This document shows positions 51,491 to 59,637 of a DNA stretch of 64,000 nucleotides, piece by piece. Source of the stretch: JAVVHH01 sp965199585 (GTDB lineage: Bacteria > Pseudomonadota > Alphaproteobacteria > Acetobacterales > Acetobacteraceae). Location: positions 1,798,001-1,862,000 of the forward strand of contig CBDASI010000002.1 of assembly GCA_965199585.1 (NCBI GenBank), written 5' to 3'. Under the pieces are notes generated by a model. It had not been told where the DNA came from. It saw only the letters and a list, made by a program, of their open reading frames with translations, and ran no database searches. Position numbers and translations under genes: made by a program. How positions within the stretch are numbered: the stretch's first letter is position 1; each line of letters opens with the position of its first letter.

Positions 51491-52636
51491 GTGGGGCGGG
51501 AGAGGCGGATTTCATCCGCCCTACGGGGTCGGCCGCGGGTTGGGATCGCCTTGTTGTTCGTGGCGGCGGGGCTGGCCTATGGCGGGTGGGCGGTCAGCAT
51601 TGCCGGGGTGAAGGCGGCGTTGGGGCTGTCGGACGGGGCGTTGGGGGCGGCGCTGCTGTGCGTCGCGGCCGGGGCGATGGTGGCGATGCCGGTGATGGGC
51701 TGGCTCGGGGCGCGCGGATTGCCGTGGTTGCTGACGGCGAGCGGGATCGCGTTGGTGCTGGTGCTGTCGTTGCCGACGTTCGCCGGTGGGCTGGTGGCGC
51801 TCGGGGGCGTGTTGCTGTTGCTGGGGGCGGCAGCCGGGTCGTTGGACGTGGGGATGAATGCGCGGGCCAGCCGGTTCGAGCAGGAGTCCGGGCGGGCGGT
51901 GATGTCGTCGTTCCATGCGGCGTTCTCGCTGGGCGGGTTGGGCGGCACGGTGCTGGTGGCCGGGTGCGAGGCGGCGGGTGCCGGGGTGCGTGGCGGGCTA
52001 TTGGCGACGGCTGCGGCGGTGGCGGGGTGCGTGATCGCGCATGCGTGGCTCGATCCGGACCCGGCGATGGGTGGGCAGGAGAAGGGCACCCGGGCGGGGT
52101 GGCCGGACCGGGTGCTGGTCGGCATCGGCGTGCTTTGCCTGCTGGCGTTCCTGACCGAGGGGGCGGTGGCGGATTGGTCCGGCGTGTTCATGCGCGACGT
52201 CGCCGGGTTCGGGGCGCCGGCGGGGGCGTCAGGGTATGCCGGGTTCTCGGCGGCAATGATCGCGGCGCGGGTGTTCGGGGATCGTTGGGTGCGGCGGTTC
52301 GGTGCGCGGGCCGTTTTGCAGGCGGGGGCGGGCGTGGCGGCGCTGGGCGTGCTGCTGGCGATGGCGTGGCCGGTGGCGGGGCCGGTGGGGTTCGGACTGG
52401 TGGGGCTGGGGGCGGCCAACATCGCGCCCATCCTATTTTCGGCGGCGGGTCGGGCGGGAACGGCGGCGAGCACCGGGATCGCGGCGGTGGCGACGTTGGG
52501 CTACGCGGGCATGCTGGTGGGGCCGCCGATCATCGGCGGGATCGCGGAACTATCGGGGCTGCGAATCGCGCTGGGGGTGCTGGTGGCGGCGATGGCTGTC
52601 ATCGCGACGACGGCGGCGCGTATGGTGCGAGCGTAA
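51491..52636 (+). CDS. MFS transporter
   Basis: The 381-aa protein has about 12 hydrophobic segments with the MFS motif region GWLGARGLPWLLTA and LDVGMNARASRFEQ, which resembles the YbjJ/fucose-permease-like exporters. Start choice is uncertain: the GTG at 51491 has GGAGG too close (2 nt); a TTG at 51482 or one near 51551 are alternatives. The first 15 codons run through a REP-like palindrome, which argues for the later start. Confidence 0.8.
   Translation: MGRERRISSALRGRPRVGIALLFVAAGLAYGGWAVSIAGVKAALGLSDGALGAALLCVAAGAMVAMPVMGWLGARGLPWLLTASGIALVLVLSLPTFAGGLVALGGVLLLLGAAAGSLDVGMNARASRFEQESGRAVMSSFHAAFSLGGLGGTVLVAGCEAAGAGVRGGLLATAAAVAGCVIAHAWLDPDPAMGGQEKGTRAGWPDRVLVGIGVLCLLAFLTEGAVADWSGVFMRDVAGFGAPAGASGYAGFSAAMIAARVFGDRWVRRFGARAVLQAGAGVAALGVLLAMAWPVAGPVGFGLVGLGAANIAPILFSAAGRAGTAASTGIAAVATLGYAGMLVGPPIIGGIAELSGLRIALGVLVAAMAVIATTAARMVRA
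51504..51528. repeat. REP-like palindrome with CTACGGGG tail, at the MFS gene start
   Basis: GGCGGAT (51504-51510) and ATCCGCC (51514-51520) form a 7-bp stem with loop TTC, followed by CTACGGGG, the same tail as the palindrome at 35202-35219. Confidence 0.6.
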
Positions 52637-52675
52637 CGATCTGCTATGGGTGACGCAGCAACCGCGGTGCACCCA

Positions 52676-53092
52676 ATGGCCACGATCACCAAGACGGCCC
52701 GTTCTTTCTTCGATGCCTGCGAGACGGGCAAGGGCTGGAGTGGGTGTCGCGCCTACTGTACCGACGATGCGAGCTTCGCTGCGCAGGCGGAGCCGTTGGC
52801 GGGAATCGTGACGCTCGAAGGCTATACCGAATGGATGAAAGGTCTGCTCGGGTTCATGCCGGATGGCCGCTACGAGGTGATGTCTTTCGCAACGGACGAG
52901 GTGCGAAACAACGTCTGTGCCTATGGGGTGTTTTCGGGAACGCATACCGGCGCGGGCGGGCCGATGGCAGCGACGGGGAAGAGCACGCGGACGGACTACG
53001 TCTATGTGATGCAGTTCGTGGACGGGAAGATCGCCGGGATGACCAAAATTTGGAATGCGCCTTGGGCGATGAAGGAGCTTGGCTGGGCCTGA
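52676..53092 (+). CDS. SnoaL-like/ester cyclase NTF2-fold protein
   Basis: The 138-aa protein has an NTF2-like fold: helix KTARSFFDACETGKGWSGC, TLEGYTEWMKGLL, strands FATDEVRNNVCAYGVFSGTH and DYVYVMQFVDGKIAGMTKIW. Related proteins are annotated ester cyclases or SnoaL-like; activity unknown. The ATG at 52676 gives the family start MATITKTAR; an upstream ATG at 52646 adds ten residues. It is followed by the secreted hydrolase gene 59 nt on. Confidence 0.8.
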   Translation: MATITKTARSFFDACETGKGWSGCRAYCTDDASFAAQAEPLAGIVTLEGYTEWMKGLLGFMPDGRYEVMSFATDEVRNNVCAYGVFSGTHTGAGGPMAATGKSTRTDYVYVMQFVDGKIAGMTKIWNAPWAMKELGWA

Positions 53093-53151
53093 CCGTTGCG
53101 ATTCAGGGAACAGGGCGCGTAGGCTCGCTGCCAATCAAGCAGGGGGTCGTC

Positions 53152-54252
53152 GTGTCGAAAAGTTGGCGGGTGCTGGCGGCTGTAATGTTGTTGAGCGGCG
53201 CGGCGCGCGCGGCGGACGCCGCCGCCGGGGCGGCGGATTACCCGGCGCCGGTGCAGGGCGACTACATCGCGCACGATTTCCATTTCGACGACGGCAAGAC
53301 GATGAAGGAGCTGAAGCTCCATTATGCGACGGTCGGCGCCAGCACGGGCGAGCCGGTGCTGGTGCTGCACGGGACGGGCGGCACCGGGACCGGGATGCTG
53401 AACCCGGCCTTCGCCGGGGCGCTATTCGGGCCGGGGCAGGCGCTGGATGCGTCCAAATACTACATCATCCTGCCGGACGTGATCGGGGCGGGACAATCCT
53501 CCAAGCCGTCGGACGGGATGCGCGCCAGCTTTCCGCACTACGGTTACGACGACATGATCCGGGCGCAGTACGAGATGCTGACCAAGGGGCTCGGGGTGAC
53601 GCACCTGCGGCTGGTGATCGGCAACTCGATGGGCGGCATGGAAACCTGGGCTTGGGGCGAGATGCATCCCGACTTCATGGACGCGCTGGTGCCGATGGCG
53701 AGCCAGCCGACGGCGATGTCGAGCCGGAACTGGATGATGCGCCGCATGGTGATCGATACCGTGCGGGACGACCCGGCCTACAAGGACGGCAACTACACCG
53801 AGCAGCCTCCCTCGCTGCGGATGGCGAACGTTTGGTTCGGGATCGCGACCAGCGGCGGCAGCTCGGCGTATCAGAAAGAAGCGCCGACGCGGCTGATGGC
53901 GGATGCGGCGGTGAACAAGCGCAAGGCGTTGCCGTTCACGGCCGATGCCAACGACTTCGTTTACCAGTGGGACGCGTCACGGGACTTCGATGCGGCACCG
54001 CAACTGGAGAAGATCAAGGCTGCCGTGCTGGTGATCAACTCGGCCGACGACGAGCGCAACCCGCCGCAGACCGGGTTGTTGGACTCGGCGCTGAAGCGGG
54101 TGAGCCGCGCGAAATACTACCTGATCCCGGAAAGCCCCGAGACGAGCGGGCATGGCACGACGTCGGTGGCGAAGTTCTACCAGGCGCAGCTGGCCGAGTT
54201 CCTGGCGGGCGTGCCGAAGGCGGAAAGCCTGAGCGCTACGGCACGCCCATAA
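53152..54252 (+). CDS. Exported MetX-like alpha/beta hydrolase
   Basis: The 366-aa protein has a signal peptide (SKSWRVLAAVMLLSGAARAADA) and a MetX/homoserine-acetyltransferase-like alpha/beta fold: LVLHGTGGTGTGM, nucleophile serine in LVIGNSMGGMETWAW (about 158), aspartate in NSADDERNPP (about 298) and histidine in TSGHGTTS (about 329). The export signal argues against methionine synthesis; an esterase or peptidase role is more likely. The GTG start has GGGG upstream. Confidence 0.85.
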   Translation: MSKSWRVLAAVMLLSGAARAADAAAGAADYPAPVQGDYIAHDFHFDDGKTMKELKLHYATVGASTGEPVLVLHGTGGTGTGMLNPAFAGALFGPGQALDASKYYIILPDVIGAGQSSKPSDGMRASFPHYGYDDMIRAQYEMLTKGLGVTHLRLVIGNSMGGMETWAWGEMHPDFMDALVPMASQPTAMSSRNWMMRRMVIDTVRDDPAYKDGNYTEQPPSLRMANVWFGIATSGGSSAYQKEAPTRLMADAAVNKRKALPFTADANDFVYQWDASRDFDAAPQLEKIKAAVLVINSADDERNPPQTGLLDSALKRVSRAKYYLIPESPETSGHGTTSVAKFYQAQLAEFLAGVPKAESLSATARP

Positions 54253-54256
54253 GGGT

Positions 54257-54841
54257 TTAAACCAGGGCGGGCACCGTTACGCCGATCATGTCCTCGGCGC
54301 TGACGAGGCTCGCAAGACGGGCTTCGTCCCAACCCTCGGTGCCTTCGGGGCGGCGGGGGAGGACCATCCAGCGGTAGTCGGCGGTGCTGTCGACGACGCG
54401 GATAGCGGTGCCGGCGGGCAGCACGGTGTTCCACTCGGCCAGCACGCCGGCCGGGTCGCGGATGGCGCGGGCGCGGTAGCCGACGGATTTGAACCAGAAC
54501 GGCGGGTAGCCCAGCACGCCGCGCGGATAGCAGCTGCACAGGGTGCAGACGACGAGGTTGTGGGTCGTCTCGGTGTTCTCCAGCACGCCGAGCGGCGGCA
54601 GGCCGAGCATGGGGATGCCGAGGCTGTCGGCGGCCTTGGCGCCGTCCTCGAGCATGAGGGCGCGGAACGCCGGGTCGAGCCAGGCGCGGGCGACCATGCG
54701 GGCGCCTTGGGCCGGGCTGGCCTTGTCGGTGCGCTCGCGGGCAAGGGTGATTTCGTCGTCGGTGGCAATCTCTTTTTCCGCCAGCAGAAGGCGGATGGCG
54801 GCGAGGAGGTGGTCGCTGTCGGCTTCGAGTAGGGCGGTCAT
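54257..54841 (-). CDS. nthA: Nitrile hydratase-family alpha subunit (cobalt-type motif)
   Basis: The 194-aa protein has the metal claw VVCTLCSCYPRG with Cys99, Cys102, Ser103 and Cys104; threonine in CTLC is the cobalt-type variant (iron enzymes have CSLC). WFKSVGYRARAIRDP and VRVVDSTADYRWMVLPRRP also match. The enzyme family hydrates nitriles to amides or hydrolyses thiocyanate. Its start overlaps the preceding beta C-half by 4 nt. It is the last gene of a four-gene operon. Confidence 0.95.
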   Translation of the reverse strand: MTALLEADSDHLLAAIRLLLAEKEIATDDEITLARERTDKASPAQGARMVARAWLDPAFRALMLEDGAKAADSLGIPMLGLPPLGVLENTETTHNLVVCTLCSCYPRGVLGYPPFWFKSVGYRARAIRDPAGVLAEWNTVLPAGTAIRVVDSTADYRWMVLPRRPEGTEGWDEARLASLVSAEDMIGVTVPALV

Positions 54842-55113
54842 AGCGGCTCCAACCAGGGTTCGAAGAGTTCGACCACAAGCTCGGCGGCGCCGGCGTCGGG
54901 CCAGATCGAGTTAGGGGCGAAGGCGACGTGATAGAGTGGCAGGGTGGCGGCCGGGCGGGCGAAGGCGAGGTCTTCCGGGTTACGGAAATTGCCGAGATGG
55001 CGGATGACGGTGCCGGTGTGGCCGCGGAGGTAATGCGGCGTGCGAATGTGGCAGGGGCCGCGGGTCTCGGGCCAGTCGTCGCGGACGCGGACGGCGGTGC
55101 CGGCTTCTAGCAT
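54838..55113 (-). CDS. Nitrile hydratase-family beta subunit, C-terminal half as a separate protein
   Basis: The 91-aa protein matches only the C-terminal SH3-like barrel of NHase beta: VRVRDDWPETRGPCHIRTP, HYLRGHTGTVIRHLG and LYHVAFAPNSIWPDAGA. In classic NHase this is fused to an N-terminal helical half; separate genes are known in thiocyanate hydrolase (SCNase) and toyocamycin nitrile hydratase (ToyJKL). It overlaps the N-half gene by 7 nt and the alpha gene by 4 nt. Confidence 0.9.
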   Translation of the reverse strand: MLEAGTAVRVRDDWPETRGPCHIRTPHYLRGHTGTVIRHLGNFRNPEDLAFARPAATLPLYHVAFAPNSIWPDAGAAELVVELFEPWLEPL

Positions 55114-55415
55114 CGGGCGAGGGCTGCCTGGAGCTCGGCTTCGGTGATGACGCCGCGGGCGAGCAGGTTGTCGGCGATCGAGCGGATCCAGCGCTGGTAA
55201 TATGAGAGGCGCATGTAGTCGGCTTCGGGGATCGCCTCGATGCCGCGGCGGAGTTCGTCCACGGACATGATCTTCTTGCCGCCGAGGATCTGGCGCAGCG
55301 CGTCCACCGTGCGGTCGAATTCGGTCAGCGTGTGCGGTTCTGTGTCGATGCCTTCGCAGAGGAAACGTGGGACGCCGCCAATGTCGTGCATGGCGCGGGG
55401 TAGTGTTTCGCTCAT
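55107..55415 (-). CDS. Nitrile hydratase-family beta subunit, N-terminal half as a separate protein
   Basis: The 102-aa helical protein matches the NHase beta N-terminal half: MHDIGGVPRFL, EFDRTVDALRQIL, RGIEAIPEADYMRLSYYQRW and a final GVITEAEL. The ATG at 55415 is supported by GAGG 7 nt upstream and by a 4-nt overlap with the SH3 gene stop. With the next two genes it should form a three-subunit enzyme. The size is closer to ToyJKL-type subunits than to SCNase. Confidence 0.9.
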   Translation of the reverse strand: MSETLPRAMHDIGGVPRFLCEGIDTEPHTLTEFDRTVDALRQILGGKKIMSVDELRRGIEAIPEADYMRLSYYQRWIRSIADNLLARGVITEAELQAALARC

Positions 55416-56236
55416 TGGATCACCTCGTCGGGCGTGACGCCCCAGATCTCGCTGCGGCGGATGTAGCCACGATAGTCCCCGATCTGCGCCTGACACCACT
55501 GCGAACCCGCCTCACAGCTGCGCAGGCGGAGGATGACGCCGACCTTCAGCTTGGCGACCGGGCCCGCCGTGTCGTCGGCGGTTTGGCGCAGGACGCGCTC
55601 GGTGCCGGCGACGATGGCGGTGCGGCGGCCGGTCAGCGTGGCCTGGTTCACCCAGCCCTTGTTGCCGAGGGGATCGCGGACCAGACGCCAGAGGTCGAAC
55701 TCGCGCTCGATCTCGACGGGGAGGTCGCGGCGTTTGTAGACCCAGTCGATCGGGTAACGGGTGCCGGGGCCGGAGCGGAAGTTGACGTCGTCGGAGCGGA
55801 GTGAGGCGAAGCGGGGAAGCGGCAGGTTGGTGTTGCTGCCTTTGCCGGGCTCGGCGGGCGGGGCTTCGACCGGGGCCGGCGCAGGGGCGACGGCGGCGGG
55901 TTTGGGCGCCGCGGGTGGCGCGGGCTTGCGGGCGGGTTTGCTCGGCGTTGGTTTGGCGGGGACGGGCTTTGCTGTAGCGGGCTTTCCGGGGGTTGGTTTC
56001 TCGGGCGCGGCCTTCTCGGAAGTCGGTTTGTGCGGGGCAGAGGCCGACGCTCCCGGCTTGTGCTCGTCGGGCTTGGTCGGCTTGTGATCACCGGGTTTGA
56101 CCGGTGGCGGGGTGGCGCGGTGGATCGCGACCGGCGGGGGGAGCGGGGACGGCAGCTTGAGCACCGACGCGGGGGGCGACGGTTGTGCCGCGGCATAGGC
56201 CGGCACGGCCAGCAGGAGAAGGACGGCAAGACGCAT
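55412..56236 (-). CDS. Exported bacterial-SH3 domain protein heading the nitrile hydratase operon
   Basis: The 274-aa protein has a signal peptide (MRLAVLLLLAVPAYAAA), a long Pro/Lys/Ala-rich linker with many KP(T/A/V) units (about 30-140) and two SH3b repeats: FASLRSDDVNFRSGPGTRYP and a second ending with GDYRGYIRRSEIWGV (DUF1058-like). Such proteins bind envelope polymers. GGGAGG lies 4 nt before ATG. Its stop overlaps the nitrile hydratase beta N-half start (ATGA), so cotranscription is near certain, though the functional link is unexplained. Confidence 0.85.
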   Translation of the reverse strand: MRLAVLLLLAVPAYAAAQPSPPASVLKLPSPLPPPVAIHRATPPPVKPGDHKPTKPDEHKPGASASAPHKPTSEKAAPEKPTPGKPATAKPVPAKPTPSKPARKPAPPAAPKPAAVAPAPAPVEAPPAEPGKGSNTNLPLPRFASLRSDDVNFRSGPGTRYPIDWVYKRRDLPVEIEREFDLWRLVRDPLGNKGWVNQATLTGRRTAIVAGTERVLRQTADDTAGPVAKLKVGVILRLRSCEAGSQWCQAQIGDYRGYIRRSEIWGVTPDEVIQ

Positions 56237-56277
56237 GCACCCTCCCTGCCGTGGTCGCCGCAGCCGGGTCAAGCGGA

Positions 56278-56658
56278 TCACAGGGTAATGACGGCACCAG
56301 GGCCGGCCGCGGCGAGAAAGGCGGGGATGCCGCTCACCACGACACCCGGCAGCAGGCCCTCTTCCGGCAGCCCGGCCATCAGCAAGCCGGATTCGCATAC
56401 CAGTAAACGTACTCCTAATTCTGCCGCTGCCGTGCGCAGCTCATCCAGGCCGGCGACGCCGCGGGCGCGGACGACCTGGTCGCGGGCGGCATCGTCCAGG
56501 CTCGACCAATCCTGCGCCACGGCGCGGCAACCGTCATTGCTGGCGAAGAGGATTACCGGGCGGCCGATGGCGGCGGCGGCGACGGCAAGCATGAAGGCGT
56601 AATGCGCGCGCTCGTGAGTGCCGGTGAGAAGCAGCAGGCTGAGCGGGGTGTCGGTCAT
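56278..56658 (-). CDS. DsrE-like small protein
   Basis: The 126-aa protein has a DsrE/F-like alpha-beta fold: LSLLLLTGTHERAHYAFML, GRPVILFASNDGCRAVAQ and LGVRLLVCESGLLMAGL with a cysteine at the position used for sulfur transfer in some members. Its ATG overlaps the MoeB gene stop (ATGA), which suggests a role in sulfur mobilisation with that enzyme. The SH3 gene starts 42 nt downstream on the same strand. Confidence 0.75.
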   Translation of the reverse strand: MTDTPLSLLLLTGTHERAHYAFMLAVAAAAIGRPVILFASNDGCRAVAQDWSSLDDAARDQVVRARGVAGLDELRTAAAELGVRLLVCESGLLMAGLPEEGLLPGVVVSGIPAFLAAAGPGAVITL

Positions 56659-57446
56659 GCGTGGGCGGACAGGTCGGTGATGGTGGGGTGCTCGCCGCAG
56701 AGCGAGCAGGCGGGGTCGCGGGGAAGTTTGATGGTGCGCATGCGGGCGGAGAGTGCGTCCCAGAGCAGGAGGCGGCCGGACAGGCTGTCGCCGATGCCGA
56801 TGATTTCCTTGAGCGCCTCGGTGGCTTGCAAGGTGCCCATGACGCCGGTGACGGCGCCCAGTATGCCGGCTTGGCTGCAGGAGGGTACCAGGCCGGGGGG
56901 CGGCGGGGCCGGGTGCAGGCAGCGGTAGCAGGGGCCGCCTGTGTGAGGTTTGAAGACGGAGAGCTGGCCGTCGAAGCGCAGCACGGCGGCGGAGACCAGG
57001 GTGCGGCGGGCCAGGGTGCAGGCATCGGCGACGAGGAAGCGGGTATCGAAATTGTCGCTGCCGTCGCAGACGAGATCGTAGCGGCCGACGAGATCGAGGG
57101 CGTTGGCGGCGGTGAGGCGGGTTTCGTAGGGCTCGATCGTGACGGCCGGGTTGATGGCTTGGGCAGCGGCAGCGGCGGAGCGGACCTTGGCGGCGCCGAC
57201 GCGGTCGGTGGTGTGGGCGATCTGGCGCTGGAGGTTGGAGAGGTCGACATGGTCGTCGTCGACCAGGCCGATCGTGCCGATGCCGGCGGCAGCGAGATAC
57301 AGCAAAGCGGGGCTGCCGAGGCCGCCGGCGCCGACGATGAGGATGCGGGCGGCGCGAAGCCTGGCCTGTCCGGTGCCGCCGACTTCGTCGAGCAGGATGT
57401 GCCGCGAGTAGCGGGCGATCTCGTCTTCGGTGAAATCCAGGTCCAT
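56655..57446 (-). CDS. moeB: MoeB/ThiF-family adenylyltransferase
   Basis: The 263-aa E1-like enzyme has the nucleotide-binding ILIVGAGGLGSPALLYLA (about 34-51), DDDHVDLSNLQRQIAH, CDGSDNFDTR and two zinc CxxC pairs (GPCYRC and ACSLCG). A cysteine in LVPSCSQAGIL may be the catalytic one. It adenylates the C-terminal glycine of a sulfur-carrier protein (MoaD/ThiS type). ATG at 57446 gives the family start; no clear Shine-Dalgarno. It is divergent from queC by 34 nt. Confidence 0.9.
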   Translation of the reverse strand: MDLDFTEDEIARYSRHILLDEVGGTGQARLRAARILIVGAGGLGSPALLYLAAAGIGTIGLVDDDHVDLSNLQRQIAHTTDRVGAAKVRSAAAAAQAINPAVTIEPYETRLTAANALDLVGRYDLVCDGSDNFDTRFLVADACTLARRTLVSAAVLRFDGQLSVFKPHTGGPCYRCLHPAPPPPGLVPSCSQAGILGAVTGVMGTLQATEALKEIIGIGDSLSGRLLLWDALSARMRTIKLPRDPACSLCGEHPTITDLSAHA

Positions 57447-57480
57447 AGGGGAAAGATAGTGATCGGGGTGGCGGAAGACG

Positions 57481-58164
57481 ATGCAAGAGGGCGCATTGGT
57501 GCTGTTCAGTGGCGGGCAGGACAGCACGGCGTGTCTGGCCTGGGCGCTGGAGCGGTTCGAGCGGGTGGAAACGGTCGGCTTCGCCTATGGCCAGCGGCAT
57601 GCGGTGGAGATGGACTGCCGCGAGCCGATCCGGGTGGCGCTGGCGGCGCGCTGGCCGGGGTTGGGTCCGGACACGGTGATCGACATCGGTGGCGGACTGT
57701 CAGCCCTGGGCGACACGGCGCTGACGAGCGAAGTGGCGATCGCGATGGGGGCCGATGGGCTGCCAACGACGTTCGTGCCCGGGCGCAACCTGCTGTTTCT
57801 CACCTATGCCGCGGCGTTGGCGTATCGGCGCGGGCTGCGGCGCATCGTCGGCGGGATGTGCGAGACGGATTTCAGCGGCTATCCGGATTGCCGCGACGAC
57901 ACGGTCAAGGCGATGCAGCTGGCGCTGAACCTGGGGCTGGAGCGGCGGTTCGTGCTGGAAACGCCGTTGATGTGGCTCGACAAAGCGGCGACCTGGGCAC
58001 TGGCGGAGCAGTTGGGCGTGCTCGACATCACGGTTGAGCTCACCCATACGTGTTATTTGGGTAACCGGATGGATCGGCACGTTTGGGGTTTCGGCTGCGG
58101 CACGTGTCCGGCGTGCGAGCTGCGGGCGGCGGGCTGGCGGCGGTTCCGGGGGGAGCACGCATGA
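57481..58164 (+). CDS. queC: 7-cyano-7-deazaguanine synthase QueC
   Basis: The 227-aa enzyme converts 7-carboxy-7-deazaguanine to preQ0 with ATP and ammonia in queuosine synthesis. It shows the PP-loop FSGGQDSTACLAW (9-21), VPGRNLLFLTYAA and the C-terminal zinc site CYLG...CGTCPAC (about 195-215). The other que genes are not adjacent. Its stop overlaps the DedA gene start (ATGA). Confidence 0.95.
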   Translation: MQEGALVLFSGGQDSTACLAWALERFERVETVGFAYGQRHAVEMDCREPIRVALAARWPGLGPDTVIDIGGGLSALGDTALTSEVAIAMGADGLPTTFVPGRNLLFLTYAAALAYRRGLRRIVGGMCETDFSGYPDCRDDTVKAMQLALNLGLERRFVLETPLMWLDKAATWALAEQLGVLDITVELTHTCYLGNRMDRHVWGFGCGTCPACELRAAGWRRFRGEHA

Positions 58165-58799
58165 TTGAATGGTTGGACGCGTTCGTTCACACGCACGGGA
58201 CGTGGTTCGTCGCGGTGGTGATCTTCTTCGAGAGCATGGGCCTGCCGCTGCCGGGCGAAAGTCTGCTGATCGGGTTGGCGATCTATGCGTCAACGCAGGG
58301 CGGGATCGACATCTACACGGCGCTCGGCTGGGCGGTGATCGGCGCAGTGATGGGCGACAATGTCGGCTACCTGATCGGCAAAAAGCTGGGGCGGCGGGCG
58401 CTGACCCGGTGGGGCGGCAAGATTGGGCTGACCGAGAAGCGGATCATCCTGGGCGAGTACCTGTTCGACAGGCATGGCGGCAAGGTGGTGTTCTTTGGAC
58501 GCTTCATCGCCTTTATGCGGACGTTCGCAGCGCTGCTGGCGGGCGCGGTACACATGCCGTGGCCGCGCTTCCTGCTGTGGAACGGGCTGGGCGGGTTCTG
58601 CTGGGTCGTGGGCTATGGCGGCGCGGCGTATCTGGTAGGCGACCACATCAAGGTGTTCCTCGGGCCGATCGGCATCACGATCGGGGTGATCGCGCTGGGG
58701 TTGATCATCTGGTTCGTCGTCTGGGTGAACCGGCATGAGGACGAGATGGTGCGCACGGCGGAAGCGGCGATGAAGGAGCGGCAGACCGCCCAAGGCTGA
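58161..58799 (+). CDS. DedA-family membrane protein
   Basis: The 212-aa protein has the DedA/SNARE-associated motifs FFESMGLPLPGESLLI, GDNVGYLIGKKLGRR, FGRFIAFMRTFAALLAGAVHMPWPRFLLWN (with the conserved arginine/proline) and a helix at 175-195. DedA proteins are undecaprenyl-phosphate or lipid flippases. It overlaps queC by 4 nt. A 6-bp GC hairpin (CCGGGC/GCCCGG, 58806-58823) follows the stop and may terminate the transcript. Confidence 0.9.
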   Translation: MIEWLDAFVHTHGTWFVAVVIFFESMGLPLPGESLLIGLAIYASTQGGIDIYTALGWAVIGAVMGDNVGYLIGKKLGRRALTRWGGKIGLTEKRIILGEYLFDRHGGKVVFFGRFIAFMRTFAALLAGAVHMPWPRFLLWNGLGGFCWVVGYGGAAYLVGDHIKVFLGPIGITIGVIALGLIIWFVVWVNRHEDEMVRTAEAAMKERQTAQG

Positions 58800-58878
58800 C
58801 CAAGGCCGGGCTGACGCGCCCGGTTGCGGCGTCGAGCGGGAGGGCCAATGTGCTGCGGGCACTTTCACGGAGCTCACC

Positions 58879-59526
58879 ATGCCTAAAGCACTCATTCTCG
58901 GCGCCTCCAGAGGGCTCGGTCTCGGATTGGCCAAGGAGCTGACAGGTCGCGGCTGGACGGTCACCGGCACGGTGCGCAAGGAGGCCGACCGGGCCGGGCT
59001 GGAGGCGACGGGCGCCACATCGGCGATCGCCGACATCACCGACCCGGCGAGCGTCAGCGCGCTTCAGGGCAGCGGGCTCGACCTGCTGTTCGTCAACGCC
59101 GGGATCTCGGAACCCGATGATTTCGGGACGATCGACCCCGACGGGATCGGCCACCTGTTCATGACCAACGCGGTGGCGCCGGTGCGGGCCGCGCTGGCGT
59201 TGCTGGATCGGGTGACACCGGGCGGGACCATCGCGTTCATGAGCAGCCGCATGGGCAGCGTGTCGCTGACCGAGCAGGACAACAAGGCGATGTATCGGGC
59301 GAGCAAGGCGGCGCTGAACTCGCTGACGCGGGCGAAGATGGCCAGCTTCGGCGAGCGGCCGGTATTGTCGTTCCATCCGGGATGGGTGGAGACGGATATG
59401 GGCGGGCGGGGCGCCGACTTGGACGTCGCGACGAGCGTCAAAGGCATTGCCGACGTTATCGAGACGCATCGGCAGATGCCCGGCTCGGCCTTCGTCGACT
59501 ACAGCGGAGCCACCCTGGGGTGGTAA
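58879..59526 (+). CDS. Short-chain dehydrogenase/reductase
   Basis: The 215-aa SDR has ALILGASRGLGLGLAKEL, VNAGI, catalytic serine in AFMSSRMGS and YRASK (about residue 152), with PGWVETDMGG near the end. It is close to the short CsgA/C-factor-like SDR type. Substrate unknown. GGAG lies 6 nt before the ATG. It stands between DedA and the regulator gene as a probable single-gene unit. Confidence 0.9.
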   Translation: MPKALILGASRGLGLGLAKELTGRGWTVTGTVRKEADRAGLEATGATSAIADITDPASVSALQGSGLDLLFVNAGISEPDDFGTIDPDGIGHLFMTNAVAPVRAALALLDRVTPGGTIAFMSSRMGSVSLTEQDNKAMYRASKAALNSLTRAKMASFGERPVLSFHPGWVETDMGGRGADLDVATSVKGIADVIETHRQMPGSAFVDYSGATLGW

Positions 59527-59599
59527 TCAGTCACTGATTGACAATGGTGGTAAGCATCTCGCGTTCAGGTAGCGGGATGTTGCGTAATTCGGGTCTGTC

Positions 59600-59628
59600 T
59601 TGACATAATCGGTCGCTGTCGTTGTAAA
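59600..59628 (+). promoter_or_regulatory. Promoter of the ScfR-type regulator gene, predicted leaderless transcript
   Basis: A perfect -35 TTGACA (59600-59605) and -10 TGTAAA (59623-59628) are separated by 17 nt. A start about 7 nt downstream would fall at 59635, 3 nt before the ATG at 59638; no Shine-Dalgarno sequence lies in between, so the mRNA would be essentially leaderless. Confidence 0.55.
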
Positions 59629-59637
59629 TTGGCGACT

